A stretch of DNA of 64,000 nucleotides from Pantoea sp. WMus005 (GCF_013415305.1 NZ_JACBXU010000001.1:992001-1056000); one strand, 5' to 3'. Shown: positions 27,327 through 38,138, counted from the first letter of the stretch. A program made the numbers and translations. The notes: a model not told the origin generated them from the sequence alone.

Positions 27327-27584
27327 TCAGCCACAGGCTCTGAAAATCCAGCGATAGGCGTGATGTAAAAAATGCCTGAGTGCTTCAAATAAATCTTCTG
27401 CCCCCTCCTCAGCGAGACATTGCCCGGTCTCCAGCGCATTATTTACCGTATTACGATGATCCAGAATCACCATGATGGCGATAGCACCCGCAATCAGCGT
27501 AAAAATCAGCACGCTTATCGCTACCCGATTTTTAGGCGCTGTAGCGCATAAGGCATCTTCAGGAAGGTCAGATTTATGAGGCAT
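27327..27584 (-). CDS. Possible small membrane protein (85 aa)
   Basis: The protein has a polar start (MPHKSDLPEDALCATAPKNR), one membrane segment (VAISVLIFTLIAGAIAIMVIL) and a helical tail with two cysteines (GQCLAEEGAEDLFEAL). GGA lies 6 nt before the ATG. No family is recognised. It converges with the 58-aa frame. Confidence 0.4.
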   Translation of the reverse strand: MPHKSDLPEDALCATAPKNRVAISVLIFTLIAGAIAIMVILDHRNTVNNALETGQCLAEEGAEDLFEALRHFLHHAYRWIFRACG

Positions 27585-27707
27585 TGGTTTCCGGATAAAA
27601 TTATCACACTAATAAACAGTGACAGATTATGCCATCAATTCCCGGCGGTCTCTATGTTTCAGGTCAGGCTGCCAGCGATTCTGATTTTTACAGAAGAGAG
27701 TTGAATA

Positions 27708-27740
27708 GCCAGCAGAGGGCGGTGACTGCCCTCTGCTGGC
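27708..27740. repeat. 13-bp inverted repeat downstream of mgtC-family gene
   Basis: GCCAGCAGAGGGC and its exact complement flank a 7-nt centre (GGTGACT). It lies 52 bp past the mgtC-family stop and may end its transcript, but neither side has a T-tract. Confidence 0.5.
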
Positions 27741-27791
27741 GGCGGATGCCTGTCTGGCCGTGTCTGAAGAGAAGGGTATATAGAGGGGGAG

Positions 27792-28448
27792 TTACATCAT
27801 CTCCAGTGACTGCACGCCCTTAATCTCCATGACCTTATCATAGAGGTGGGCATCGTTTGACTTGCGAGATAGCGTCACCTGAACGCTGAGTTCACACAGA
27901 CCACTTTCCTCATCACGATTAACCACTGTCACGTTGCCGTAGCGAATGCCTTCGCGCTGCATAACCAGCAGTACCAGCGGCACACTTTTAGGCTTAAGGA
28001 AAACCAGCAGCGTATGATGTTTGCCGATTAAAAGATGGCTCAGGCGGCGGAACACCTCCAGCACCACCAGCGCCAGCACCGTGCCATAAATGCCAATCTC
28101 ATACATGCCGCTGCCGATCACCAGACCAATCGCCGCCGTCACCCATAATCCCGCCGCCGTGGTTAAGCCTTTCACCACCTGCTTCTGAATCATAATGGTG
28201 CCCGCGCCCAGGAAGCCCATGCCGCTGACAACCTGGGCTGCAATACGGCTGGGGTCCAGTGCCACATGGTCGCTGGTGAGCATGTCGGCGAAACCATATT
28301 TTGACACCAGCATGAACATAGCACTGCCGATACCAACCAGAATATGGGTACGCAGTCCCGCTTCTTTGGCCCGCATCTGACGCTCCAGGCCAATCAGACC
28401 GCCGAGAATACCGGCCAGGGCGATGCGAATTAACATATCCATTAACAT
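27792..28448 (-). CDS. MgtC/SapB-family membrane protein
   Basis: This 218-aa protein has four to five N-terminal membrane helices with the family hallmarks GGLIGLERQMRAKEAGLRTHILVGIGSAMFML and SGMGFLGAGTI, and a C-terminal cytoplasmic ACT-like domain from about residue 145. MgtC of Salmonella inhibits the F1Fo ATP synthase and helps growth at low magnesium. This chromosomal homologue has no mgtB neighbour. GGAG lies 7 nt before the ATG. I see no certain magnesium leader; the 142 bp upstream are AT-rich without obvious hairpins. Confidence 0.85.
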   Translation of the reverse strand: MLMDMLIRIALAGILGGLIGLERQMRAKEAGLRTHILVGIGSAMFMLVSKYGFADMLTSDHVALDPSRIAAQVVSGMGFLGAGTIMIQKQVVKGLTTAAGLWVTAAIGLVIGSGMYEIGIYGTVLALVVLEVFRRLSHLLIGKHHTLLVFLKPKSVPLVLLVMQREGIRYGNVTVVNRDEESGLCELSVQVTLSRKSNDAHLYDKVMEIKGVQSLEMM

Positions 28449-28632
28449 GGCTTAACTCCGAAATAATAGGGGCCGAAAAAGGGTGCCAGTTCAGCGATAA
28501 CAGGTAAACAAGATAATTCTGCTTGCAAATGATGTCGGAGAATTTTGTAAAAAGCTGTTTCACCTCTCGACCCCTTGTGCTGCCTGACATATGCTGAGCC
28601 AGCCTATTACCCCCATTCCCGGAGTCCGACTG

Positions 28633-28908
28633 ATGAAAGCAGCCCCCTTTTTGCTGGCTGGTGCCGCGTTATTACTCTCTGCCTGCAGCAGTAACAGTGA
28701 TGATAACGAGCCACCGCAACAAGCCACCGCCGCCCATATCCAGCCACGTGTGGTGATGTCTTCCCTGGCAGAAAGTACCTGTTCGAATGCGGGTGGAACG
28801 CTGGCGTTTTCGCACCAGCTGGATGGAACGCGTGTGGGAATGTGTCAGTTAGTGAATGGTCGTCGCTGTGATGAGCAAGCGTTGATTGGCGGGAATTGCG
28901 CGCGCTGA
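28633..28908 (+). CDS. ydbJ: YdbJ-like DUF333 lipoprotein
   Basis: The 91-aa protein has a lipoprotein signal (KAAPFLLAGAALLLSACSS; Cys in LLSAC) and a DUF333 module with three paired cysteines (ESTCSNAGGTLAF, VGMCQLVNGRRCDEQ, GGNCAR). Its place next to ldhA matches ydbJ in E. coli, although hslJ, which lies between them there, is missing. The start at 28633 follows GGAG; an earlier frame start would put 14 residues before the signal. Function unknown. Confidence 0.8.
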   Translation: MKAAPFLLAGAALLLSACSSNSDDNEPPQQATAAHIQPRVVMSSLAESTCSNAGGTLAFSHQLDGTRVGMCQLVNGRRCDEQALIGGNCAR

Positions 28909-28954
28909 TAAACAGGCCGGATGGCTCCGGCCCGCACAGTCATCCTGAGATTAG

Positions 28955-29947
28955 TCAGGCAGTGAGTCGGTTCGGGCAGTCTTCACCCCGGTCGAGCTGG
29001 CTGAGATTATTCAGTGTCGTTTCAGAAATGGCGGTCAGCGCTTCGGCGGTTAAAAACGCCTGATGGCCAGTGAACAACACGTTATGGCACGCTGACAGAC
29101 GGCGGAACACATCGTCCTGAATCACATCATTCGACTTATCTTCAAAGAACAGGTCTCGTTCATTTTCATAAACATCCATGCCGAGTGCGCCAATCTTCTG
29201 CTGTTTTAGCGCGTCAATCGCAGCCTGGGAATCGATTAAACTACCGCGACTGGTGTTGATGATCATGACCCCATCGCGCATCTGTTTAAACGCATCGGCG
29301 TTGAGCAGATGATGATTCTCCGGTGTCAGCGGGCAGTGCAGCGTAATAACGTGGGATTCCGCAAACAGCGTCTTCAGATCGACATATTCCGCACCGAGTT
29401 CCAGCGCCTGCTCACTTGGGTAGGGATCAAATGCCAACAGCCGCATACCAAAACCTTTCAGAATGCGCATCGTCGCAATCCCGATTTTACCGGTGCCGAT
29501 AACGCCAGCGGTCTTGTTATGCATGTTGAAGCCGGTCAGCCCATCAAGCGAAAAGTTTGCGTCACGGGTGCGCTGATAAGCACGATGAATACGGCGGTTC
29601 AGGGTCATCATCAGGCCGATCGTATGTTCAGCGACCGCTTCCGGTGAGTAAGCCGGCACCCGCACCACCTCCAGCCCCAGCTCTTTCGCCGCGGTCAGAT
29701 CAACATTATTGAAGCCGGCACAGCGTAGCGCGATAGTTTTCACACCCAGCCCGGCCAGCTCCTCCAGTACCGGACGGCTGCCATCATCGTTTACAAAGAT
29801 GCAGACGGCATCGCATCCCACAGCGGTTTTGGCCGTACTTTCAGAGAGTAAAAAGTCAAAAAAAACCAGTTCAAAGCCGAACTGCTGATTAACCTGCTCA
29901 AGGTATTTCTGATCGTAATGTTTGGTGCTGTATACCGCGATCTTCAT
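28955..29947 (-). CDS. ldhA: D-lactate dehydrogenase (fermentative) LdhA
   Basis: LdhA reduces pyruvate to D-lactate with NADH under anaerobic or acid conditions. The 330-aa protein has the NAD-binding GTGKIG (about residue 151) and the catalytic triad Arg234 (NTSRGSLID), Glu263 (MDVYENERD) and His295 (FTGHQAF). AGGAG lies 8 nt before the ATG. A weak hairpin (GGCCGGA...TCCGGCC, 28914-28931) lies past the stop and may end transcription. Confidence 0.96.
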   Translation of the reverse strand: MKIAVYSTKHYDQKYLEQVNQQFGFELVFFDFLLSESTAKTAVGCDAVCIFVNDDGSRPVLEELAGLGVKTIALRCAGFNNVDLTAAKELGLEVVRVPAYSPEAVAEHTIGLMMTLNRRIHRAYQRTRDANFSLDGLTGFNMHNKTAGVIGTGKIGIATMRILKGFGMRLLAFDPYPSEQALELGAEYVDLKTLFAESHVITLHCPLTPENHHLLNADAFKQMRDGVMIINTSRGSLIDSQAAIDALKQQKIGALGMDVYENERDLFFEDKSNDVIQDDVFRRLSACHNVLFTGHQAFLTAEALTAISETTLNNLSQLDRGEDCPNRLTA

Positions 29948-30092
29948 CGTTATGCTCCTGCAGAGTGATATTTCAAGGATAACGTTTTCTGACTGACTTT
30001 GCTGAAACAGCTGACCTGCACCTGGCGCAGTCCTTCACCTCAGGCAGATTACATGCCATCATCGGCGTCAGGATAGGGTAAGGGAAAGGATT

Positions 30093-32723
30093 ATGGCTTT
30101 TATGCCACGGATTTTTCGGCGACGGCTGGCGGCCATTCTGGCGCTGATTCTGCTGCTGCTCGGCCTGATGTTGACAGTGACACAATGGCTGCCAAGGCTG
30201 GTCGGCATCTGGCTGCCTGATACGACCCGCATTGAGCTGACCGGTGCACCGCGCTGGCGTGAGGGCGGCCTGTGGTTGCCCCGGATTCGTTATCTCGCAG
30301 GCGATTGCTCGCTGGCAACCGTAGAGGCGGTATCACTGGGCTGGCATCAGTCCCGGTGGAAACTCAATGCGGAAGAGCTGACGCTGGACAGCACCTGTCT
30401 GCAAAAATTACCTGTTGGTGACGGCAGCACGACAGCGCCCAAAACCCTGGCCGAATGGCAGGCCATGTTGCCGGGCGCTGACGTTCATCTGGGCAAGCTG
30501 ATCGTCGCGCCGTGGCAGACCTATGCGGGCGCGCTGGATCTGACGCTGGAAAAAGATCGCCAGCAACTCAATTACCAGGGCGATAATCTGCAACTGGCGG
30601 CTACGCTGACCGGTCAGCAACTCGCGATCAGCCGCCTGACGCTCACTCATCCCGCACTACCTGAACCCATCACGCTGAGTGGTCATCTTGAGTTACCCAC
30701 CTTCGCCACGGATCTGCCGGTGAATGGCGAGGTAGCCGGAAAGCTGGCACTCAATGCATTGCCGCATCCGCTGCAACTGAGCCTTAACTGGCAGCATCAG
30801 CAGGGCGAGCTGCGCGTGGCAATGGCGGAAGAGAACCGGCCGCTTCTCAGACTGCCCTGGCAGATTAGCCGCGATCAGATTCGGATTGAAAAGGGCGAAT
30901 ACGTCTGGCCACTGGCGGCCCAGCCGCTGTCAGGGTTTGTTAACCTGACGCTGGATAACTGGCAGTCGGGCCTGGAGGGCAGTCAGATCACCGGTCGCAT
31001 CAACCTGCTGACTCAGGGGCGCGGCGGCAAGGGCAACGTGGTCCTGGGCCTCGGTCCCGGCAACCTGAGCCTCACCAACAGCAATCTGCCATTTCAGCTG
31101 ACCGGCGAAAGCAAGCTGGCTGATCTGCAACTCTATGGTTCCATCCCAGGCGTACTCAGCGGCTCGCTGCTCGATCCTCAGTTAGTACTGCAACCCAAAT
31201 CGCTGCTGCGTCTGCGGGGTCAACTGCTGTCAACGCTGGAGGTCGATGAGGCGCGCTGGCCGCTGGCGGGTGTGCGACTCTCCTCGCAGGGTATTGATGG
31301 CCGCCTGCAGGCTATTCTCAACGCGCACGATGCCAGCTTTGGCCGCTTCCGGCTTCATCTTGATGGTCGCGCCACGGATTTCTGGCCCGATAAGGGCGAA
31401 TGGAACTGGCGCTACTGGGGAGGTGGCGAGATGTTGCCGCTGCAGGCGCGCTGGGATGTTAAAGGCACTGGCGGCTGGCACGACACAATGATCCATCTGG
31501 ATACGCTCTCCACCGGATTTAATCAGCTGGCCTATGGCAGCGTTAACGTCGCAAACCCGCGTCTGACGCTGACTGAACCCGTAAAATGGCAGCGTGATGC
31601 GGCGCAACCTTCCTTCAAGGGCCATTTCAGACTGCAGGCGGGGCCGACCCGCTTCAGCTATGGCGGCCGTCTGGCTGACTCCACGCTGGACTTCGAGGCG
31701 AAAGGCCGCGATCCCGGCTATTTTCTCTGGCGTGGCGAATTAAAAGCGGGCAAGGTTGGCCCGCTGCGGGTGAACGGCCGCTGGGACGGCGAACGGTTAC
31801 GCGGCCAGGCGTGGTGGCCGGCACAGTCGCTGACCGTGTTTCAGCCGCTGCTCAGCCCCGACATGAAAATGCAGATTCAGGGCGGCAGTTTGCAGGCACA
31901 GGTCGCTTTCTCCGCCGCCAGTGAGCAGGGCTTCCAGGCCGGAGGCCACTGGACGGTTAAACAGGGCAGCGTCTGGACGCCGGACAGTCAGGTGAACGGT
32001 ATCGACTTCTCACTGCCGTTCAGGTTCCATGAGCAGCAATGGCAGTTTGGTCAGCATGGCCCGGTGTCACTGCGCATTGCCGAGGTGAAGAACCAGTTTG
32101 CGATGCAGAATATTCGTGCCGATCTGCAGGGTAACTGGCCGTGGTCTGAAGAGACACCGCTGACATTACAGGATGTCAGCCTTGATGTGCTGGGCGGGCA
32201 AATCACGCTGCCATCTCTGCGTATGCCGCAGCATGAACCTGCCAGGGTGTCGCTGCGTAATATCAGCCTTAGCGAGCTGGTGACGGCGCTGAAGCCTAAT
32301 CAGTTTGCCATGTCAGGCAAGGTTAACGGCGAGCTGCCGCTGTGGCTCAATAACCCGCGCTGGCTGGTGGAGAAAGGGTGGATTGCCAACAGCGGTCCGC
32401 TGACTTTCCGGCTGGATAAAGATATGGCAGATGCGATTACCCGCAACAACGTAGCGACCGGCGCCGCACTGGACTGGTTACGCTATATGGAAGTCTCCCG
32501 CACCTGGGCGACAATCAATCTGAATAACCTCGGCGACCTCACCATGGCGGCGCAGGTACAGGGCGTCAGCCAGTTCAGTAACCGTCGTCAGACGGTCAAT
32601 CTCAACTATCGTCATCAGGAAAACCTGTTTCAGCTCTGGCGCAGCCTGCGCTTTGGCGATAATTTGCAATCCTGGTTAGAGCAACATGCGACTTTGCCAT
32701 CGAACAAGGACACTTCACCATGA
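30093..32723 (+). CDS. ydbH: YdbH, AsmA-like envelope lipid-transport protein
   Basis: YdbH is one of three AsmA-like proteins (with YhdP and TamB) that move phospholipid between inner and outer membrane. The 876-aa protein has a single N-terminal inner-membrane helix (RLAAILALILLLLGLML) and a long periplasmic beta-rich body, with the C-terminal domain including GLPLWLNNPRWLVEKG-type motifs. It overlaps ynbE by 4 nt (ATGA). AAAGGATT precedes the start; a second ATG three codons on is possible. Confidence 0.92.
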   Translation: MAFMPRIFRRRLAAILALILLLLGLMLTVTQWLPRLVGIWLPDTTRIELTGAPRWREGGLWLPRIRYLAGDCSLATVEAVSLGWHQSRWKLNAEELTLDSTCLQKLPVGDGSTTAPKTLAEWQAMLPGADVHLGKLIVAPWQTYAGALDLTLEKDRQQLNYQGDNLQLAATLTGQQLAISRLTLTHPALPEPITLSGHLELPTFATDLPVNGEVAGKLALNALPHPLQLSLNWQHQQGELRVAMAEENRPLLRLPWQISRDQIRIEKGEYVWPLAAQPLSGFVNLTLDNWQSGLEGSQITGRINLLTQGRGGKGNVVLGLGPGNLSLTNSNLPFQLTGESKLADLQLYGSIPGVLSGSLLDPQLVLQPKSLLRLRGQLLSTLEVDEARWPLAGVRLSSQGIDGRLQAILNAHDASFGRFRLHLDGRATDFWPDKGEWNWRYWGGGEMLPLQARWDVKGTGGWHDTMIHLDTLSTGFNQLAYGSVNVANPRLTLTEPVKWQRDAAQPSFKGHFRLQAGPTRFSYGGRLADSTLDFEAKGRDPGYFLWRGELKAGKVGPLRVNGRWDGERLRGQAWWPAQSLTVFQPLLSPDMKMQIQGGSLQAQVAFSAASEQGFQAGGHWTVKQGSVWTPDSQVNGIDFSLPFRFHEQQWQFGQHGPVSLRIAEVKNQFAMQNIRADLQGNWPWSEETPLTLQDVSLDVLGGQITLPSLRMPQHEPARVSLRNISLSELVTALKPNQFAMSGKVNGELPLWLNNPRWLVEKGWIANSGPLTFRLDKDMADAITRNNVATGAALDWLRYMEVSRTWATINLNNLGDLTMAAQVQGVSQFSNRRQTVNLNYRHQENLFQLWRSLRFGDNLQSWLEQHATLPSNKDTSP

Positions 32724-32908
32724 GCCTGAGGCCACTACTGGTTCTGGCAGCCGGACTGCTGAGCATCGGCTGCGTGCCGCGCATTGAAGTCACGGCACCC
32801 AAAGACCCCATCACCATCAACATGAACGTGAAAATCGAGCATGAGATTCACATCAAAGTTGATAAAGACGTGGAGGCGTTACTGAAAAACCAGAGCGGAC
32901 TGTTCTGA
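32720..32908 (+). CDS. ynbE: YnbE lipoprotein
   Basis: This 62-aa outer-membrane lipoprotein has lipobox LLSIGC, then PRIEVTAPKDPITINMNVKI, which forms beta-strands that extend the YdbH groove to the outer membrane. It is coupled to ydbH by a 4-nt overlap and followed 11 nt later by ydbL. Confidence 0.92.
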   Translation: MSLRPLLVLAAGLLSIGCVPRIEVTAPKDPITINMNVKIEHEIHIKVDKDVEALLKNQSGLF

Positions 32909-32919
32909 GGAGATCCACG

Positions 32920-33258
32920 ATGAAACGCATAAGCGCGGCGCTGTTACTCGCCCTGACGATGACGCAACCTGCCTGGGCACTGACGCTGGATGAGGCAAGG
33001 CAATCAGGCCGTGCAGGTGAAACGCTCTCCGGCTATCTGGCGGCACGTTCGCAGGACAGTGAAACGCTGGCGCTGGTGCAGCGGATTAATGCCGGGCGTC
33101 AGCTGGAGTATCAGCGGCTGGCAGAGCAAAATAATCTCTCCACGACCGATGTCGCCAGTATTGCCGGACAGAAGCTGGTGAGCCGTGCGGCTGCAGGGGA
33201 GTATGTGCGCGGCATTAATGGTCAATGGCTGAGAAAAGAAGCAGACAGCAGTCAGTAA
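32920..33258 (+). CDS. ydbL: YdbL, DUF1318 periplasmic protein
   Basis: The 112-aa protein has a signal peptide (KRISAALLLALTMTQPAWA) and the DUF1318 core LTLDEARQSGRAGETLSGYL, ending in VRGINGQWLRK. It is reported to aid assembly of the YdbH-YnbE bridge. GAGGAG lies upstream of the ATG. It is last in the operon, before a strong terminator. Confidence 0.92.
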   Translation: MKRISAALLLALTMTQPAWALTLDEARQSGRAGETLSGYLAARSQDSETLALVQRINAGRQLEYQRLAEQNNLSTTDVASIAGQKLVSRAAAGEYVRGINGQWLRKEADSSQ

Positions 33259-33264
33259 CCGGCG

Positions 33265-33297
33265 AAAAAAAACCGGGCGCGAGGCCCGGTTTTTTTA
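33265..33297. terminator. Bidirectional terminator, ydbL and azoR
   Basis: A run of A residues, the stem AACCGGGC with a 5-nt loop and its complement, and a run of T residues sit between convergent genes, so it works on both strands. Confidence 0.9.
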
Positions 33298-33322
33298 CAG
33301 TGTCATCCTGAGATGGCTCAGA

Positions 33323-33958
<636 letters not shown>

Positions 33959-34178
33959 TCAATGGTTTACACTCTACGGTTATCGATGGCGCGGTGAAAG
34001 CGCAATATTTCGAGACCCATGTTCGAATTTATTGAATAAGCGCAGCCGGGGCCAGCCGCCTGAACGGTTCAGAATGTGCTAAGATACGCGCAATTATTTT
34101 ATTAGATCAGCTGGTTATCCCGGCTTGCAGGGCGCTGCTTCAGGCAGCGACACCGTCTGAGTAAGGTACGTCACAATT

Positions 34179-37100
34179 ATGTCATCTCCCGATACTTCCC
34201 CACTGGCAGCGCTCTGGTCACGGCTCGACGGTTTAATGCTGCGCGATCGCCAGCGGCTACAGCGCCGTTTACAGGGTGCCAGAAAAGCCAAAAATCCTGA
34301 GGCTCAGCAGGGCATCGCCAGCGAGCTTGAGCAGGAATTTATCACCGCTGAACAGCGCGTGGCCCAGCGCCGCGCGGCGACGCCAGCGATTTCCTTCCCG
34401 GATAATTTGCCGGTCAGTCAGAAGCAGCAGGATATTGCTGAGGCGATTCGCAACCATCAGGTGGTGATTGTTGCCGGTGAAACCGGTTCGGGTAAAACCA
34501 CCCAGCTGCCGAAAATCTGTCTGGCGCTGGGACGCGGTATCACCGGTCTGATTGGCCATACCCAGCCGCGCCGTCTGGCCGCCCGGACCGTGGCAAACCG
34601 CATTGCCGATGAGCTCAGCACCTCACTGGGCGGCTGTGTCGGCTATAAAGTGCGGTTCAACGACCAGGTCAGCGATCTGACGCAGATTAAACTGATGACG
34701 GACGGGATTCTGCTGGCGGAAATCCAGCAGGATCGCCTGCTGATGCAATATGACACCATCATCATTGATGAGGCACACGAACGCAGCCTGAATATCGACT
34801 TCCTGCTCGGTTATCTGCGTGAGCTGTTGCCGCGCCGCCCCGATCTGAAAGTCATCATCACCTCTGCGACCATCGATCCACAGCGATTCTCCCGTCATTT
34901 CAATAATGCGCCGGTGATTGAAGTTTCTGGCCGGACTTATCCGGTTGAAGTGCGCTACCGCCCGGTGGTCGAAGACGCGGAGGATGGCGATCGTGATCAG
35001 CTGCAGGCGATTTTTGATGCGGTGGATGAACTGGGGCGGGAAAGCCGTGGCGACATCCTGATCTTTATGAGCGGCGAGCGCGAAATCCGTGATACAGCAG
35101 ATGCGCTGAACAAACGCGATCTGCCGCACACCGAAGTGCTGCCGCTCTATGCGCGACTGTCGAATGCGGAACAGAACCGGGTATTTCAGTCGCACAGTGG
35201 CCGTCGCATTGTGCTGGCGACCAACGTTGCGGAAACCTCGCTGACGGTGCCTGGCATCAAATATGTGATCGACCCCGGTACGGCTCGTATCAGTCGCTAC
35301 AGTTTCCGTACCAAAGTGCAGCGACTGCCGATTGAACCGATATCACAGGCCTCTGCCAACCAGCGTAAAGGGCGTTGCGGCCGTGTTTCGGACGGTATCT
35401 GTATTCGTCTGTATGCAGAAGATGACTTTCTGGGTCGTCCGGCCTTTACCGATCCTGAAATCCTGCGCACCAACCTGGCGTCGGTGATCCTGCAGATGAC
35501 CTCGCTGGGACTCGGTGATATCGCCGCCTTCCCGTTTGTGGAAGCGCCTGATAAGCGCAATATCCAGGATGGCGTTCGCCTGCTGGAAGAGCTGGGCGCG
35601 CTGACCCTGAATGAAGAAAACGGTCACTACAAACTCACCGGCTCCGGGCGTCAGCTGGCACAGCTGCCCGTGGATCCTCGCCTGGCGCGGATGGTGCTGG
35701 AAGCGCAGAAGTTTGGCTGCGTGCGTGAAGTGATGATCATCACCGCTGGCCTGTCGATTCAGGACCCGCGTGAGCGTCCGGCTGATAAAAAGCAGGCGTC
35801 TGATGAAAAGCACCGGCGCTTTGCCGACAAAGATTCCGACTTCCTCGCCTATGTGAATCTCTGGAACTACCTGGCGGAGCAACAGAAAGCGCTGTCCGGC
35901 AATGTTTTCCGTCGTCAGTGCAAAACCGATTTCCTTAACTATCTGCGCGTGCGGGAATGGCAGGATATCTATACCCAGCTGCGGCAGGTGGTGCGTGAAC
36001 TGGGTATTCCTGTGAACAGTGAACCGGCTGAGCTGCAGCCCGTTCACTGCGCGCTGTTAAGCGGTCTGCTGTCGCATATCGGCCAGAAAGATAGCGATAA
36101 ACAGGAGTATACCGGCGCACGCAATACCCGCTTCTCTATCTTCCCTGGCTCCGGACTGTTTAAGAAGCCGCCGAAGTGGACGATGGTGGCAGAACTGGTT
36201 GAGACCAGCCGCCTGTGGGGGCGCACCGCGGGCCGTATTGAGCCAGAGTGGATTGAGCCGCTGGCGCAGCATCTGATTAAGCGCAGCTACAGTGAACCGC
36301 ACTGGGAGAAATCGCAGGGCGCGGTGATGGCCGCCGAAAAAGTCACCCTCTATGGCCTGCCGATAGTCGCGGCCCGCAAGGTGAACTATGGCAGCATCGA
36401 TCCCACGCTGAGCCGTGAGCTGTTTATCCGCCACGCGCTGGTGGAGGGCGACTGGCAGACCCGCCATGCCTTCTTCCGGGCTAACCAGAAGCTGCGCAGT
36501 GAAGTGGAAGATCTGGAACACAAATCCCGTCGCCGCGACATCCTGGTGGATGACGAAACGCTGTTTGCTTTTTATGACCAGCGCATTGGCAAAGAGGTAG
36601 TGTCGGCGAAGCATTTCGATAGCTGGTGGAAGCAGGCCAGCCGTGAAAACGCCGAGCTGCTGAACTTCGACAAGCAGATGCTGATCAAAGAGGGCGCGGA
36701 TAAAGTCAGCCAGCTCGATTACCCCAACTTCTGGCATCAGGGCAACCTCAAGCTGAAGCTGAGCTATCAGTTCGAGCCAGGTGCAGATGCGGATGGCGTC
36801 ACAGTGCATATTCCGCTGCCGCTGCTGAATCAGATTGATGACAGCGGCTTTGAATGGCAGATCCCCGGCGTACGTCGTGAACTAATCATCGCGCTGATTA
36901 AGTCGCTGCCCAAGCCGCTGCGCCGTAACCTGGTGCCAGCCCCTAATTACGCCGAGGCGTTTTTAGGCAGGGTGAAAGCGATGGAGATGCCGCTGCTTGA
37001 CGCGCTGTCGCGGGAGTTCCGCCGCATGACCGGCGTTACCCTGGAGCGGGAAAACTGGCAGTGGGAACAGGTGCCCGATCATCTGAAAATGACATTCCGT

Positions 37101-38081
37101 GTGGTGGACGAGCACAATCGCAAGCTGCTGGAAGGTAAAGACCTCACTGCGCTCAAGGCTCAGCTAAAAGATAAAGTGCAGGAAACGCTATCGAAAGTGG
37201 CGGATGACGGGCTGGAGCAGAGCGGACTGCACATCTGGAGCTTTGGCGATCTGCCGCGCAGCTATGAACAGAAGCGCGGCAGCTATCAGGTCAAAGCCTG
37301 GCCTGCACTGGTCGATGAGAATGAGAGCGTCGCCATTCGCCTGTTTGACAGCGAGCAGGAGCAGCAAAAAATGATGTGGCGCGGCCAGCGTCGCCTGTTG
37401 CTGCTGAATGTGCCGTCGCCGGTTAAGTATCTGCATGAGAAGCTGCCGAACAAAGCCAAGCTCGGACTCTACTTTAACCCCTATGGCAAAGTGCTGGAGC
37501 TGATCGACGACTGCATCGCCTGTGGCATCGATAAGCTGATAGGGGAAGCAGGTGGTCCGGCCTGGGACCAGGGCGCGTTTGAGCAGTTGCGTGACAAAGT
37601 ACGTGGTGAACTCAATGAGACCGTAGTGACGATCGCACAGCAGGTTGAGCAGATCCTCACCGCAGTCTTCAACATCAATAAGCGTCTTAAGGGCCGGGTC
37701 GATATGACCCTGGCGCTGGCGTTATCTGACATCAAGGCGCAGGTAAATGGTCTGGTCTATCGCGGTTTTGTCACCGGCAACGGCTGGCAGCGGCTGGCCG
37801 ATACGCTGCGTTATCTGCAGGGCATTGAGCGGCGACTGGAAAAACTGCCTGCCGATCCGCACAGCGATCGTGCCCGGATGTTAAAAGTGCAAGCCGTGGA
37901 ACAGGCGTATCAGGCGTGGCGCAATAAGCTGCCGCCGCAGCGTCAGGATGATGAAGAGGTGCAGAGTATTCGCTGGATGATTGAAGAGCTGCGCATCAGC
38001 TACTTTGCTCAGCAGTTGGGTACGCCGTATCCCATCTCAGAAAAGCGTATTCTGCAGACGATGGAACAGATAGCGGGTTAA
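34179..38081 (+). CDS. hrpA: ATP-dependent RNA helicase HrpA
   Basis: HrpA is a 1300-aa DEAH helicase that resolves collided ribosomes in E. coli by pulling on the mRNA. Features are motif I GETGSGKTT (about residue 97), motif II DEAHERS, motif III TSATID, motif VI QRKGRCGRV, then winged-helix, HA2 and OB-fold domains and a long C-terminal region (DUF3418). A potential -10 (TAAGAT) lies near 34080. The length equals the E. coli protein. A long GC hairpin (38090-38117) without a T-run follows the stop. Confidence 0.97.
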   Translation: MSSPDTSPLAALWSRLDGLMLRDRQRLQRRLQGARKAKNPEAQQGIASELEQEFITAEQRVAQRRAATPAISFPDNLPVSQKQQDIAEAIRNHQVVIVAGETGSGKTTQLPKICLALGRGITGLIGHTQPRRLAARTVANRIADELSTSLGGCVGYKVRFNDQVSDLTQIKLMTDGILLAEIQQDRLLMQYDTIIIDEAHERSLNIDFLLGYLRELLPRRPDLKVIITSATIDPQRFSRHFNNAPVIEVSGRTYPVEVRYRPVVEDAEDGDRDQLQAIFDAVDELGRESRGDILIFMSGEREIRDTADALNKRDLPHTEVLPLYARLSNAEQNRVFQSHSGRRIVLATNVAETSLTVPGIKYVIDPGTARISRYSFRTKVQRLPIEPISQASANQRKGRCGRVSDGICIRLYAEDDFLGRPAFTDPEILRTNLASVILQMTSLGLGDIAAFPFVEAPDKRNIQDGVRLLEELGALTLNEENGHYKLTGSGRQLAQLPVDPRLARMVLEAQKFGCVREVMIITAGLSIQDPRERPADKKQASDEKHRRFADKDSDFLAYVNLWNYLAEQQKALSGNVFRRQCKTDFLNYLRVREWQDIYTQLRQVVRELGIPVNSEPAELQPVHCALLSGLLSHIGQKDSDKQEYTGARNTRFSIFPGSGLFKKPPKWTMVAELVETSRLWGRTAGRIEPEWIEPLAQHLIKRSYSEPHWEKSQGAVMAAEKVTLYGLPIVAARKVNYGSIDPTLSRELFIRHALVEGDWQTRHAFFRANQKLRSEVEDLEHKSRRRDILVDDETLFAFYDQRIGKEVVSAKHFDSWWKQASRENAELLNFDKQMLIKEGADKVSQLDYPNFWHQGNLKLKLSYQFEPGADADGVTVHIPLPLLNQIDDSGFEWQIPGVRRELIIALIKSLPKPLRRNLVPAPNYAEAFLGRVKAMEMPLLDALSREFRRMTGVTLERENWQWEQVPDHLKMTFRVVDEHNRKLLEGKDLTALKAQLKDKVQETLSKVADDGLEQSGLHIWSFGDLPRSYEQKRGSYQVKAWPALVDENESVAIRLFDSEQEQQKMMWRGQRRLLLLNVPSPVKYLHEKLPNKAKLGLYFNPYGKVLELIDDCIACGIDKLIGEAGGPAWDQGAFEQLRDKVRGELNETVVTIAQQVEQILTAVFNINKRLKGRVDMTLALALSDIKAQVNGLVYRGFVTGNGWQRLADTLRYLQGIERRLEKLPADPHSDRARMLKVQAVEQAYQAWRNKLPPQRQDDEEVQSIRWMIEELRISYFAQQLGTPYPISEKRILQTMEQIAG

Positions 38082-38138
38082 GAAGCCAGGGTGCGCGTCG
38101 TAACAGGCGCGCACCCAATTGGCAGAGAGTCAGTGCGG

